This document shows, one piece after another, positions 1 to 9,258 of a stretch of 64,000 nt of DNA. The stretch is from Fulvivirga imtechensis AK7 (lineage in GTDB: Bacteria > Bacteroidota > Bacteroidia > Cytophagales > Cyclobacteriaceae), in assembly GCF_000331535.1 (NCBI RefSeq), contig NZ_AMZN01000002.1:62001-126000 (forward strand), read 5' to 3'. The notes under the pieces are model-generated. The model did not search any database. It was not told the origin of the DNA and worked only from the letters and a program-made list of their open reading frames with translations. How positions within the stretch are numbered: position 1 is the stretch's first letter; every line of letters starts with the position of its first letter. The position numbers were made by a program, and so were the translations under genes.

Positions 1-2
1 AC

Positions 3-278
3 CTGGACCAAACTTTGGCGGAAAACCTTGATCTGAAGTATGAATTGGCTGATTTCGAAGTGAGTATTACCGCTTTTGACAGTGACGGAGGACAGGTAGG
101 GGATACCGTTACCAAAGATGCTGTCAATGAGGGAGATGGTATTCACTACACACGTATTCTGCCGCAGTTCACATTCAATGCTGATAACATTGTATCCATT
201 AAATACAGGTTCATCAGCAAGGATAACAATGAAGTGCAATCAGATGAGTTTTCATACGAATTTCTGGACCTAAAATAG
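3..278 (+). CDS. C-terminal part of an unidentified protein (gene cut by window start)
   Basis: An open frame runs from base 3 to a TAG at 276-278, so the visible 91 codons are the end of a longer gene that begins outside the window. The only in-window start-like codon is a TTG at 15, which I do not believe is the true start. The residues alternate hydrophobic and polar in a way that fits a beta-sandwich domain, and there is no recognisable catalytic motif. It ends 6 bp before the SusE/F-like lipoprotein gene on the same strand, so it is probably the preceding gene of the same starch-utilisation operon. I cannot name the family; SusD C-termini do not look like this. Confidence 0.6.
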   Translation: MDQTLAENLDLKYELADFEVSITAFDSDGGQVGDTVTKDAVNEGDGIHYTRILPQFTFNADNIVSIKYRFISKDNNEVQSDEFSYEFLDLK

Positions 279-284
279 AAGATC

Positions 285-2006
285 ATGATCAAAAATATTA
301 AACAAATAGCGCTCTTTTTGATGGCAGCTCTGGCAGTGATGAGTTGTGAACGGGAAGACCCGATTGAGGATAATATAGGCCTGGGGGAACATATTTCCGA
401 GTTTAAGCTGGAAACACCTGCCAATTTCTCCTCGCTGATGCTCAACGAAGGTCTGGCGGACAAAGAAGTGGTTGTAGAGTGGGAGGCGGCCAAGACAGGA
501 TTGGGAAGTAATCCTACATACACTTTTTTGTTAGACAAAAAGAGCGGAGACTTTTCATCACCTTTACTATCTCTTGCCTCCGATGAAGAGGGTATCAATA
601 ATCAGGTGACAATAACATACGGTCAACTGATCGAGGTGGTAGAACAGGCGGGTGCAAGTGAGTTCATTTGGACTGTTGAAGCAAAAACGGTGAACAACAA
701 AGGAACAAATAAAGTACGTGCAACCAATAGCTTTGAATTAGGCCTGACTGTCTCTGATGAAGGGGTCACTGATTTTGCTTATTTGTCTCCTGAGAAGAAT
801 GAGAAAGTGAATATTGACCCGTCAAGTGCTGATTTAATTCAGTTCACTTGGGAAGATGCTATCTCAGTGAGCGGGGCTCCGGTAGTTTTTACGGTACAAT
901 TTGATACTTTAGGTGGAGATTTTTCACAACCGGTTTATGAAATATTATCGGATAATGATGGTGGAGACGCATCGCTTTCATTTACCCATCTTGAGCTACA
1001 AGGTGTATTAAAAGCTATCAAATATACAGATGGTTTGAATTGGAGGGTGGTAGGATCTGTGGATAACTTTGAGTATTCTCCAGGTGTACAATATGTGAGG
1101 TTTAAGATTTTAAGCGAGTGCGGCAACTTTTGCACCATTGGATTAATAGGAAGCGCGACTTCCGGAGGTTGGAATGATGATACCGATATGCGAAAAGCAG
1201 ATCCGGCTGACTTATCACTATGGACGGCAACACTTTATTTAAATACGGGTGCCGTTAAATTCAGAGCATCGGATTCATGGGATATCAATTGGGGCGGTTC
1301 TGACTTCCCGTCTGGTACAGGAACTCAAGGAGGACCCGATATTGCTATTTCCACAGCAGGTTATTATCAAGTAACCTTCAATGACAGGACCGGTGAGTAC
1401 AGCTTCACGCAATTAACTGCTGACACTCACGCTACTGTTGGGATAATCGGTAGCGCGACTTCAGGAGGCTGGGACAGTGATACAGACCTTACTCAAGACA
1501 ATATCGACCCACATTTATGGACTGGTACAATTACGTTAACCGATGGAGAAGCCAAGTTTAGAGCAAATGATGCCTGGGATGTTAATTGGGGAGATGCTAC
1601 ATTCCCATCAGGATTCAGTATACAGAATGGTCCTAATATACAGATTCAGGCTGGTACCTACTTCATACGTTTCCATGATGTAACCGGGGAATATTCTTTT
1701 ATGAATACTGCTAATTCGGCACCATATGGCACAATTGGAGTTATAGGCGATGCAACAGCAGAAGGCTGGGGCGCTGATACGGATCTTATTCAAAATCCTG
1801 CTAACCCATATCTGTGGTCAGGTAAGATCGTACTCACAGACGGAGAAGCAAAATTCAGGGCTGATGATGATTGGGGAGTGAATTGGGGAGCATCAGATTT
1901 CCCATCGGGAGTTAGCACTCAGAACGGACCAAATATACCTGTTGAAGCCGGCACGTATATCGTGTTCTTTAATAGTGGAACCGGAGAATATCGGTTTCTG
2001 AAGTAA
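285..2006 (+). CDS. SusE/SusF-like outer-membrane starch-binding lipoprotein
   Basis: A 573-residue lipoprotein with a signal peptide ending in a lipobox (A-V-M-S-Cys21), predicted to sit on the cell surface. Residues ~35-270 resemble the N-terminal SusE domain (two Ig-like beta-sandwiches). Residues ~284-376, ~384-472 and ~480-573 are three repeats of one carbohydrate-binding module, each starting near G-(L/I/V)-I-G-(S/D)-A-T and carrying a K-F-R-A-(S/N/D)-D-x-W-x-(I/V)-N-W-G motif, the hallmark of SusE/SusF starch-binding modules. In Bacteroides, SusE and SusF hold starch at the surface next to the SusCD importer. Here one protein has a SusE head and three binding modules, one more than SusE. 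The neighbouring amylase genes support a role in alpha-glucan capture. The SusC/D genes are not in view. Confidence 0.9.
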   Translation: MIKNIKQIALFLMAALAVMSCEREDPIEDNIGLGEHISEFKLETPANFSSLMLNEGLADKEVVVEWEAAKTGLGSNPTYTFLLDKKSGDFSSPLLSLASDEEGINNQVTITYGQLIEVVEQAGASEFIWTVEAKTVNNKGTNKVRATNSFELGLTVSDEGVTDFAYLSPEKNEKVNIDPSSADLIQFTWEDAISVSGAPVVFTVQFDTLGGDFSQPVYEILSDNDGGDASLSFTHLELQGVLKAIKYTDGLNWRVVGSVDNFEYSPGVQYVRFKILSECGNFCTIGLIGSATSGGWNDDTDMRKADPADLSLWTATLYLNTGAVKFRASDSWDINWGGSDFPSGTGTQGGPDIAISTAGYYQVTFNDRTGEYSFTQLTADTHATVGIIGSATSGGWDSDTDLTQDNIDPHLWTGTITLTDGEAKFRANDAWDVNWGDATFPSGFSIQNGPNIQIQAGTYFIRFHDVTGEYSFMNTANSAPYGTIGVIGDATAEGWGADTDLIQNPANPYLWSGKIVLTDGEAKFRADDDWGVNWGASDFPSGVSTQNGPNIPVEAGTYIVFFNSGTGEYRFLK

Positions 2007-2013
2007 TCATAAT

Positions 2014-2053
2014 GAGTCATTTCGGTCAGGGTACGTCCTGATCGAAATGACTC
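2014..2053 (+). terminator. Strong intergenic hairpin between the SusE/F-like gene and the amylase
   Basis: A 17-bp stem (2014-2030 with 2037-2053, one G-T pair) closes a 6-nt loop. The descending arm reads CCTGATCGAAATGACTC and is followed by GCTTTTC rather than a long T run, so it may be an attenuator or mRNA-stability hairpin rather than a full terminator. It contains the ATG at 2047, which argues that this ATG is not the amylase start. Confidence 0.7.
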
Positions 2054-2076
2054 GCTTTTCACAAACCACACCACTT

Positions 2077-4926
2077 ATGCAAAAGCTTTACAGCACACTT
2101 TTTATTCTTGGCTTTTTCTTTACCAATGCATGGTCACAGGTCACCACCGACCCTGCTTTTCCAAAAGCAGACGAGTCCATCACATTTACCATTGATGCAT
2201 CCGGCACCGGACTGGACGGCTATACTGACGATGTCTGGGTTTGGACCTGGATCAGCCAGGGCTGTACCGGCAGTTGCGATGCGCCTACCAATGTCAACCC
2301 TGCTACCAGCGCTCAAAGCGCTGCACTGGCCACAAGGTCTGGCGGTGATCCGAATGTGTATACTATTACTTTTACACCTACTGATTTCTTTGGCAAACCA
2401 GCTTCCGAATTCGAGCAAATCGGCCTGCTGCTCAAAGGACAGGATTGGAGTGATGGACAAACGTCTGATTACTTTGTAAACATTTCAAGCGGTGCTTTTG
2501 AAGTAGACTTTACAACTCCGACTTCATTCCCATTGTTTGTAAATGTGGGAGAAAACGTGGAAATAGCGGCTTCAGCCTCTGAAAATGCAGATTTCAGCCT
2601 CACTATTAATGGTGTGGAGGTAGCCACAGCCACAGGTACAACGACCATCGCTCACACAGAAGTAGCCGGTGCGTCCGGAAGCTATGCTGTAGAGGTAATA
2701 GCGGATAACGGCACCACGACAGCCACAGATGAGTTTACTTTCATCGTCAGAAGTACTACTGAAGTGGCAGACAAGCCTGCCGGAGTGATTAAAGGTATCA
2801 ATTACGATCCCGATGACCCTACCAAAGCAACGCTGGCACTGCTGGCGCCCATGAAGTCTTCCGTTTATGTGGTGGGCGATTTTACTAACTGGGAAATAGA
2901 CCCTGCCTATCAGATGAAGAAAGATAGTGAATTGTTCTGGTTGGAGATCAGCGGACTAACAGCAGGAGAGGAGTACGCTTTTCAATACCTTGTGGATGAA
3001 GAGCTCTATGTTGCGGATCCCTATGCCGACAAAATACTTGATCCCGATGATCAGTACATTCCCGCCAACACCTACCCTGACCTAAAAGCTTATCCCGAAG
3101 CCGCTAAAAGAGATAAGTGGTACTACAACCGGCTTGCAGTATTGCAAACCGGACAGACAGCATACCAGTGGCAAACCACTTCTTACACCATGCCTGCCGA
3201 AGAAGATCTGATTATTTACGAACTACTTATCCGCGACTTCTTTGCCAATGGTGAAGAGAACTACCAAAACCTGATCGACACCCTGTCTTACCTGGAGGAC
3301 CTTGGAGTAAATGCCATTGAGTTGATGCCTATAATGGAGTTCAACGGCAATGAGAGCTGGGGGTACAATCCTACTTTTATGTTTGCGCCCGACAAATTTT
3401 ATGGGACCAAAAACAAGTTCAAAGAGTTCGTGGACAAGGCGCACGAAAAAGGGATTGCTGTGATCCTTGACATAGCGATGAACCACAACGACATCCCTGC
3501 ACCATATGCTTTGATGTACTTCGACTTTAACAATTCCAAGCCAACGGCAGATAACCCCTGGTTCAACACCGATGCCAAACATCCGTACAATGTATTTTTT
3601 GATTATAACCATGAAAGCGCCTATACCCAGGACCTGTTAGACAGTATTAACCACTACTGGCTTAATGAATATAAGGTAGATGGCTTCCGTTTTGACCTTT
3701 CCAAAGGGTTTACCCAGAAGAATTCCGGTGGCGATGTAGGCGCATGGAGCAGCTATGATGCCTCCCGTATCGCTTTGCTTAAACGTATGGCTGATGATAT
3801 CTGGTCGCATAGCCCCGATGCATATGTTATCCTGGAACATTTTGCTGATAACACCGAGGAAAAAGAGCTCGCTGATTACGGAATGATGTTATGGGGCAAT
3901 CTCAACCACGCCTATAACCAAAATACTATGGGATATGCTGATGATTCCAGCATTTCCTGGGGGTATTACGGTAACAGAGGCTGGTCATCTCCACACCTGA
4001 TCACCTATATGGAAAGCCACGATGAAGAGCGCCTGATGTATAAAAACCTGCAATACGGCAATGTATCCGGAACATATTCGGTGAAGGAGTTGAACACAGC
4101 GCTCGACCGAATAAAAGCAGCTTCAGCACTGTTCTACACTATTCCAGGGCCAAAAATGCTATGGCAGTTTGGTGAAGTTGGGTATGACAAATCCATCAAT
4201 ACCTGCCCGGATGGTGCTATCAATGATGATTGCCGCGTTTCGCCCAAGCCAGTGCCATGGAATGATGCGGAAGGGCTGGATTACAATCACAATGACGAGC
4301 GTATGCTCCTGCAGGCTACGGTAGCTGAGATCATCAAGCTGAAAAATACCTATAGAATTTTTCAAACAACTGACGTCACCCTGGGGCAGGATGGCCTGGT
4401 GAAGGAGTTAGTATTGAAAAATGATCCGTATACTACCACACCGGCCAGTTCTGATCAAATGAACGTTTATATAGTGGCTAATTTCGATGTTGCCACAAAA
4501 ACCGTTAACGCAGCGTTCCCGCATAATGGAAAATGGTACCATTATTTTGCCGGAGGGCACGCGCTGAATGTATCCGCAACTACCCAATCGCTGGAGCTGG
4601 AGCCTGGAGAGTTCATCATTTATACCGATGTGCAATTACCGCCACCTCCTGATGAGCTTTTGAAGATTATCACCGCCATAGATGAAGATGTGCAATCGAC
4701 AGGGATGCTGTTTTATCCTAATCCTGCTTCAGGTTTACTCAGAATCCGGACAGCGAGCCCGGATACGCAAATTACAATAAGCAACATGTCGGGCCAGCAC
4801 ATGATGTCGGAAAAAATAAAAGATCAGGAAGTGCGAATTGATATAAGACACTTGCCTACAGGTGTTTATATCGTTACCTTGCGCAACAATTTTAAAACAG
4901 TGACCAGTAAATTGATCAAGAATTAA
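2077..4926 (+). CDS. T9SS-secreted GH13 alpha-amylase with CBM48-like domain
   Basis: A multidomain alpha-glucan hydrolase. I start it at ATG 2077, which opens directly onto a signal peptide (M-Q-K-L-Y-S to W-S-Q); the in-frame ATG at 2047 lies inside a strong hairpin. Counted from 2047: an N-terminal beta domain (~31-150) of a kind seen in Bacteroidota amylases, an Ig-like domain (~155-235), a CBM48/E-set-like domain with a G-D-F-T-N-W motif (~245-335), and the GH13 barrel (~385-780). Catalytic residues are the nucleophile Asp550 (G-F-R-F-D), acid/base Glu597 (I-L-E-H) and Asp659 (S-H-D-E-E). The last ~75 residues form a type A T9SS sorting domain (F-Y-P-N-P-A start, G-V-Y-I-V near the end). 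It is therefore exported through T9SS and released or anchored at the surface to degrade starch. Confidence 0.92.
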   Translation: MQKLYSTLFILGFFFTNAWSQVTTDPAFPKADESITFTIDASGTGLDGYTDDVWVWTWISQGCTGSCDAPTNVNPATSAQSAALATRSGGDPNVYTITFTPTDFFGKPASEFEQIGLLLKGQDWSDGQTSDYFVNISSGAFEVDFTTPTSFPLFVNVGENVEIAASASENADFSLTINGVEVATATGTTTIAHTEVAGASGSYAVEVIADNGTTTATDEFTFIVRSTTEVADKPAGVIKGINYDPDDPTKATLALLAPMKSSVYVVGDFTNWEIDPAYQMKKDSELFWLEISGLTAGEEYAFQYLVDEELYVADPYADKILDPDDQYIPANTYPDLKAYPEAAKRDKWYYNRLAVLQTGQTAYQWQTTSYTMPAEEDLIIYELLIRDFFANGEENYQNLIDTLSYLEDLGVNAIELMPIMEFNGNESWGYNPTFMFAPDKFYGTKNKFKEFVDKAHEKGIAVILDIAMNHNDIPAPYALMYFDFNNSKPTADNPWFNTDAKHPYNVFFDYNHESAYTQDLLDSINHYWLNEYKVDGFRFDLSKGFTQKNSGGDVGAWSSYDASRIALLKRMADDIWSHSPDAYVILEHFADNTEEKELADYGMMLWGNLNHAYNQNTMGYADDSSISWGYYGNRGWSSPHLITYMESHDEERLMYKNLQYGNVSGTYSVKELNTALDRIKAASALFYTIPGPKMLWQFGEVGYDKSINTCPDGAINDDCRVSPKPVPWNDAEGLDYNHNDERMLLQATVAEIIKLKNTYRIFQTTDVTLGQDGLVKELVLKNDPYTTTPASSDQMNVYIVANFDVATKTVNAAFPHNGKWYHYFAGGHALNVSATTQSLELEPGEFIIYTDVQLPPPPDELLKIITAIDEDVQSTGMLFYPNPASGLLRIRTASPDTQITISNMSGQHMMSEKIKDQEVRIDIRHLPTGVYIVTLRNNFKTVTSKLIKN

Positions 4927-4936
4927 AATATGAACA

Positions 4937-5292
4937 TAGTTCAAGTCTTGAGCGTAGCGGTGACTTGGACCTAACTAACTCTAAGTCTTCAGACTTAGAC
5001 ATAGAAAACAACGTAAGTCTGAAGACTTACAAATAGGCGAGGCACAAGTGACGCTAATCGCTTAACACTTGCGCCAGTGTCGAAATAAAATAAAATATGG
5101 TTCAAGTCTTGAGCGCAGCGGTGACTTGGACCTGATTTACCCTAAGTCTTCAGACTTAGATAAAAAACAACGTAAGTCTGAAGACTTACAGATAATCAGG
5201 CACAAGTGACGCTATCGCTGAACACTTGCGCCAGGTGCAGAAACAAAACGAAAACCATGGTTCAAGTCTTAAGCGCAGCGGTGACTTGGACC
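4937..5292. repeat. Tandem ~160-bp repeat carrying several hairpins each (2.2 copies)
   Basis: The gap between the two amylase genes holds a unit repeated at about 4937, 5099 and 5259 (last copy only its first 34 bp). Each full unit contains four inverted repeats: GGTTCAAGTC pairing with GACTTGGACC (5099-5132); CTAAGTCTTCAGACTTAG (4981-4998, 5142-5159); GTAAGTCTGAAGACTTAC (5013-5030, 5172-5189), which is also nearly the reverse complement of the previous one; and GGCACAAGTG pairing with CACTTGCGCC (5041-5075, 5199-5232). No open frame or tRNA fold explains it. It resembles REP/BIME-type intercistronic elements that can affect mRNA decay or DNA topology. Confidence 0.85.
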
Positions 5293-5309
5293 CAATTAAC
5301 ATAAAAAAT

Positions 5310-6959
5310 ATGACTAAACCCTCCGCTACCTCCGTTTCTCCTCTGCTCCCTCTGCGGTTGATCATCTCCGTTTTTGCATTGCTGATCATCTCCTGTCAAT
5401 CGGAAGAAACCACCCAATCCGTCACCGAGCAGCAACAAATCTCCGCCTGGCCGGAGCACGGTATCACCTACGAGATCTTCGTCCAGTCGTTCTATGACTC
5501 CGATGGAGACAGCATTGGTGACATTAAAGGCATGACCAGCAAGCTGGACTACCTGCAGGATCTGGGGGTAGAAGCAGTATGGCTGATGCCCATAATGCCC
5601 TCACCATCATACCACAAATACGATGTTACTGACTATAAAGACATTCATCCCGATTATGGCACGATGGAAGATTTTAAGACTTTTGTAAAAGAGGCTCACA
5701 AGCATGATATTAAAGTTGTGATCGACCTGATCATCAACCATACTTCCTCAGAGCACCCATGGTTTAAAAGCGCTGCTTCTGATCGGGATAGTGAATATAG
5801 AGATTATTTTGTATGGGCTGATAAAGATTCTATTGCTGAACAACTGGCTAAAAAAGAAATATCCTTTGATTCCGATAACATCAGACAGTGGCATGCCGTA
5901 GATGGTGATACCCTGGCCGAGCATTACTACGGCTTCTTTTACGGAGGTATGCCTGATCTGAATTTCGATAATCTCGAACTGCGGGCAGAGATCTATGACA
6001 TTGGCCGGTATTGGCTGGAAGAGGTAGGAGTGGACGGCTTCAGACTAGATGCCGCCAAACACATATATCCTGACGACAGGGCGGCAGACAACCATGCGTT
6101 TTGGATAGAATTTAGAGATAAAATGAAGGAGGTAAAACCCGATGTATATTTAGTAGGAGAGGTGTGGTCCGATACCGACACCCAGGCCCCTTATGCAGAG
6201 GGTTTTTCGGCCTTATTCAACTTTGACCTGGCATTTAGCATCCTGGAAACTCTTCATAAGGGGGAAGACGTCACGGCTGTTATTGCCGGTCATGGTTGGA
6301 AGTTACAAGAAGACAAGTCATTAGTAGATGGCTACATCAATAGCAAAAGGGAGTTTGTCAAATACAATCCCGACTTTGCCATTGCCACCTTCCTGAGCAA
6401 CCATGACCAGAATCGGGTGATGAGCGTGCTGGACAACGATCCGGAAAAAGCCAAAATGGCTGCCTCCATACTGCTGACCTTACCCGGAGCGCCTTATTTA
6501 TACTATGGCGAAGAAATAGGCATGCGAGGCATGAAGCCTGACGAGCACATCCGTGAGCCGTTCGTATGGGCACCTGCTACACAGGACACCGGCCGCTCGA
6601 AATGGATCACTCCAAAATTCACTACAGATGCATCTGTAACCCCACTCAGCGAGCAAATGGAGGATCCCACCTCGATTTACAACCATTACAAAACCATGAT
6701 CGCCCTTCGAAAAGGCAGCGAAATACTTACCTATGGCGACATTGAGGTGGTTGAAAACCCGAACAAAGGACTGGTGATCTTTGAGAGACACTATGAAGGT
6801 AAGAAATTGCTCGTTATTCACAATGTTTCAGGCGAGGCTCAGACTGTAGAAGAGGAGATGCTGAATGGCTTTTCTGAGGTTTATTTCAGTTCTTTTGATT
6901 TGGAGAGTGTTGATAGAAGGGTGGAAATGCCGGGGTATGGAACGGTGGTTTTGAGGTAA
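5310..6959 (+). CDS. GH13 alpha-amylase-family lipoprotein (SusG-like role)
   Basis: A 549-residue glycoside hydrolase. I place the start at ATG 5310 because it gives a clean lipoprotein signal peptide with lipobox I-I-S-Cys29; an in-frame ATG at 5226 lies within the upstream repeat array. The TIM barrel begins at ~residue 45 with I-T-Y-E-I-F-V-Q-S-F and shows H-K-Y-D-V-T-D-Y and I-I-N-H-T. Catalytic residues are Asp247 (G-F-R-L-D), Glu284 (V-G-E-V-W) and Asp366 (S-N-H-D-Q). A C-terminal all-beta domain follows. The motifs resemble the oligo-1,6-glucosidase/neopullulanase/SusG side of GH13, so alpha-1,4 and possibly alpha-1,6 bonds of maltodextrins are likely substrates. As a lipoprotein it should act at the outer membrane or in the periplasm. 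Confidence 0.9.
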   Translation: MTKPSATSVSPLLPLRLIISVFALLIISCQSEETTQSVTEQQQISAWPEHGITYEIFVQSFYDSDGDSIGDIKGMTSKLDYLQDLGVEAVWLMPIMPSPSYHKYDVTDYKDIHPDYGTMEDFKTFVKEAHKHDIKVVIDLIINHTSSEHPWFKSAASDRDSEYRDYFVWADKDSIAEQLAKKEISFDSDNIRQWHAVDGDTLAEHYYGFFYGGMPDLNFDNLELRAEIYDIGRYWLEEVGVDGFRLDAAKHIYPDDRAADNHAFWIEFRDKMKEVKPDVYLVGEVWSDTDTQAPYAEGFSALFNFDLAFSILETLHKGEDVTAVIAGHGWKLQEDKSLVDGYINSKREFVKYNPDFAIATFLSNHDQNRVMSVLDNDPEKAKMAASILLTLPGAPYLYYGEEIGMRGMKPDEHIREPFVWAPATQDTGRSKWITPKFTTDASVTPLSEQMEDPTSIYNHYKTMIALRKGSEILTYGDIEVVENPNKGLVIFERHYEGKKLLVIHNVSGEAQTVEEEMLNGFSEVYFSSFDLESVDRRVEMPGYGTVVLR

Positions 6960-7187
6960 GCCATTTATTGAAGAATCAACATTAAGTAAGTACATCAGCT
7001 CCAGGTTTCCTAGTGCTTTTGGCAAAAAAAAGAAGAAATTCTTAAGAAGTAGATCTAAACACTAATCGCAATTATAATTCTATTTATAGCCCTTAAGGTG
7101 TGGTTAGACCATTTTCTTTTTCCGGAAATTCAGTTGTATAGATTTTTTGGTCAAGCGTAACGACTATTCCTTCAGCCAAGGGTGTTT

Positions 7188-8858
7188 TTACTGCAGGCGT
7201 TGCTTATCTTTAATCAGTTGCTCTTTTAGTACTTCATAGTCTACATCTTGCAGTGGTACGTTACTATTTATAGCCACAATGGCCGCAGTGGCTGCAGACT
7301 GCCCCAATACCATAAACACAGGCTCCATGCGAATAGATCCGAACGCTATGTGAGAGGCGCTCAGACAGACTGGTACTACAAGGTTTTTACATTCCGATCT
7401 TTTTGGAATGATCGAGCGATAGCTTATCGGAAAAGGGCTGGCAACAGGAGCCTCCACGTTACCTTCATTTTTCACATACCCTTCTTTGGTAATGTACCGT
7501 TGCGTGTTGTGTGAATCCATGCCATAGGCAGCCAGCCCAACCGGGTCGTCTACTACTTTGAGCCTTTCGCAATGCTTTTGAGTGATCACAAGTTCGCTGA
7601 TCATTCTTCTGGCTTCCCTGATGTAGAGTTGCAGTTGCCAGCCATCTTCCCGTTGAAATTCATCCTTGCACGTTCCCCATCGCGACACCTCATCACGGAT
7701 ATCTGCAGGTATCCTCGGATGATAGGCCAGTGACCACATAAGCCCCTGCTGATATTTTCTATGAGCCACTTTGATCTTTTCACGTTCTTCATAAGAGGCT
7801 TCAGGGTAACTGTAGTTCTGTCCCACAAAATCCATTGAAAACCCGTCTTTGTTGTTGGTATCTGTTTTTCGGTTAGGCATACTGCTATTGATCCAGGGGA
7901 TATCATTAAACCCTGCCTCATAATTCCTGAACAATAACTCGTAATTAAGTTCATTATAGTTGTCAGGCTTCGAAAATGGGATCCTGTTTTCCGGATGGTC
8001 TGTTAGGCATAGCCTGAAGCAATAGGCTTGCACCCGGCGGTCACCTTCACCCGGAGTTCCCGGGCCAGAAGTATCGATGAAGGGCAGAACACCACTCGCA
8101 GAGTCGCCTTTTACAACATAAGGATCTACACCATCCACAAAATTATGATGCTCTCCATTAATGGAAAGTATTCCGGTAAGCGTTCGGCTGGTGTCGTTGG
8201 GTTGCACGCCATTCAGGTTTTCTCCATATGTATCATTAGATTCCCTGCCGACAGTGTAGCTGACCCCGGCTGCGGCCATCAGGTCGCCTTCATAGGTGGC
8301 ATCGATGAACATTTTACCTAAATACTCTTCACCGGATTCCATCTTGATGGATATGATGTTGCCATTTTCTTTTTTCACCCCGGTCTGCCTATCAAGCCTT
8401 TGGTCATACCGGATGTCAATGTTATGCTCCTCCAGCATTTGTTGATAGACCTTCAGGGCTGCCGAGGGCTCAAAGGTCCACATGGCGTCTTCGTTTTCAG
8501 CGGTACGTGTCTGACCCCCGTCCTTATAATCAGATTTTTCCTGCCATTTCCAGTTTTCCGGTTTGTGGTAGTACGTTCTGATATTTTGGTAGAATTCCCT
8601 TGAGATACCACCAATGGCCTGCTTGTTGCCAATATCGGTTTGTCCCAAACCACCGGTAGTAAGGCCACCGATCCGGCTATCAGGTGATATTAGTATGACA
8701 GATTTGTTCATACGATCCGCCTGTATGGCAGCGGCAATACCTGATGATGTGCTTCCATAGACCACCAGATCAAATGGTACGCTCTTATCCGCCTGATGGC
8801 AGCTCATACAAAAAGCCAGTACAACAACGAAGAAAAGGTGGGTGAGTAGTGATCGCAT
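7188..8858 (-). CDS. FAD-dependent oxidoreductase lipoprotein (FAD_oxidored family)
   Basis: A 556-residue protein with signal peptide and lipobox (F-C-M-S-Cys20). A Rossmann dinucleotide-binding motif lies at residues ~31-46 ([13 protein letters not shown]), followed by [11 protein letters not shown], typical of the PF12831 FAD-dependent oxidoreductases common in polysaccharide-utilisation regions of Bacteroidota. Substrates of this family are mostly unknown. The conserved end contains R-S-I-I-P-K and a [11 protein letters not shown]-contact segment. It is transcribed opposite to the starch genes and no partner is adjacent, so its substrate cannot be inferred. The family call is firm; the function is not. 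Confidence 0.85.
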   Translation of the reverse strand: MRSLLTHLFFVVVLAFCMSCHQADKSVPFDLVVYGSTSSGIAAAIQADRMNKSVILISPDSRIGGLTTGGLGQTDIGNKQAIGGISREFYQNIRTYYHKPENWKWQEKSDYKDGGQTRTAENEDAMWTFEPSAALKVYQQMLEEHNIDIRYDQRLDRQTGVKKENGNIISIKMESGEEYLGKMFIDATYEGDLMAAAGVSYTVGRESNDTYGENLNGVQPNDTSRTLTGILSINGEHHNFVDGVDPYVVKGDSASGVLPFIDTSGPGTPGEGDRRVQAYCFRLCLTDHPENRIPFSKPDNYNELNYELLFRNYEAGFNDIPWINSSMPNRKTDTNNKDGFSMDFVGQNYSYPEASYEEREKIKVAHRKYQQGLMWSLAYHPRIPADIRDEVSRWGTCKDEFQREDGWQLQLYIREARRMISELVITQKHCERLKVVDDPVGLAAYGMDSHNTQRYITKEGYVKNEGNVEAPVASPFPISYRSIIPKRSECKNLVVPVCLSASHIAFGSIRMEPVFMVLGQSAATAAIVAINSNVPLQDVDYEVLKEQLIKDKQRLQ

Positions 8859-9258
8859 AATGAGGGTTGTTTGATAGTAAATTTGAGACTTACTAAAATT
8901 ACTGCCATCCGGCTAAATTTCAAAATGTTAAGCAGTGCCCAGTTACTATCCACAAGCCGGCAAATGTAAGTCGCTCATTGGTTAATGGAGTGTTAAGTCT
9001 CCAGTGCCTAAACCTTCACCGGATGAAATTTACTTTGCGAATTGCCACACTGAGACCAATTCACCATTCTCCAACGTGCCTATGCCCGATTGGGCCTTGA
9101 AAGGGTTTGCCTGCAGCTTAAAGCACACAGCTTGCAGCTACCATTGCTTCGGACTTCGGTCTTCCAACCTCCGGCTCCTAAAGCTTCACCGGAGGAGACT
9201 TGCTTTGCGAAGATACTCATCCGATGTAAAGCATGACACTGAGACCGATTCTGTCTTG
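8859..9258. repeat. Gene-free stretch with degenerate direct repeats
   Basis: This 400-bp gap has no convincing gene. Two decayed copies of one segment are visible: the stretch at 9007-9041 (containing CTTCACCGGATGAAATTTAC) recurs at 9177-9211 (CTTCACCGGAGGAGACTTGC), and the stretch at 9046-9062 (CACTGAGACCAATTC) recurs at 9237-9252. Between them lie short purine/pyrimidine-rich iterations (9150-9180). A frame open on the plus strand across this area merely reads through the repeats into the antisense of the OmpA gene. Confidence 0.6.

Noticed and set aside
2047-2076. Amylase start at ATG 2047
   Set aside because: It lies in a hairpin stem and adds ten residues before a standard signal peptide that starts at 2077.
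4937-5292. CRISPR-like array or tRNA remnants (GGTTCAAGTC resembles a tRNA T-arm)
   Set aside because: Only 2.2 units of ~160 bp with repeated interiors rather than unique spacers, and no cloverleaf or CCA end can be drawn.
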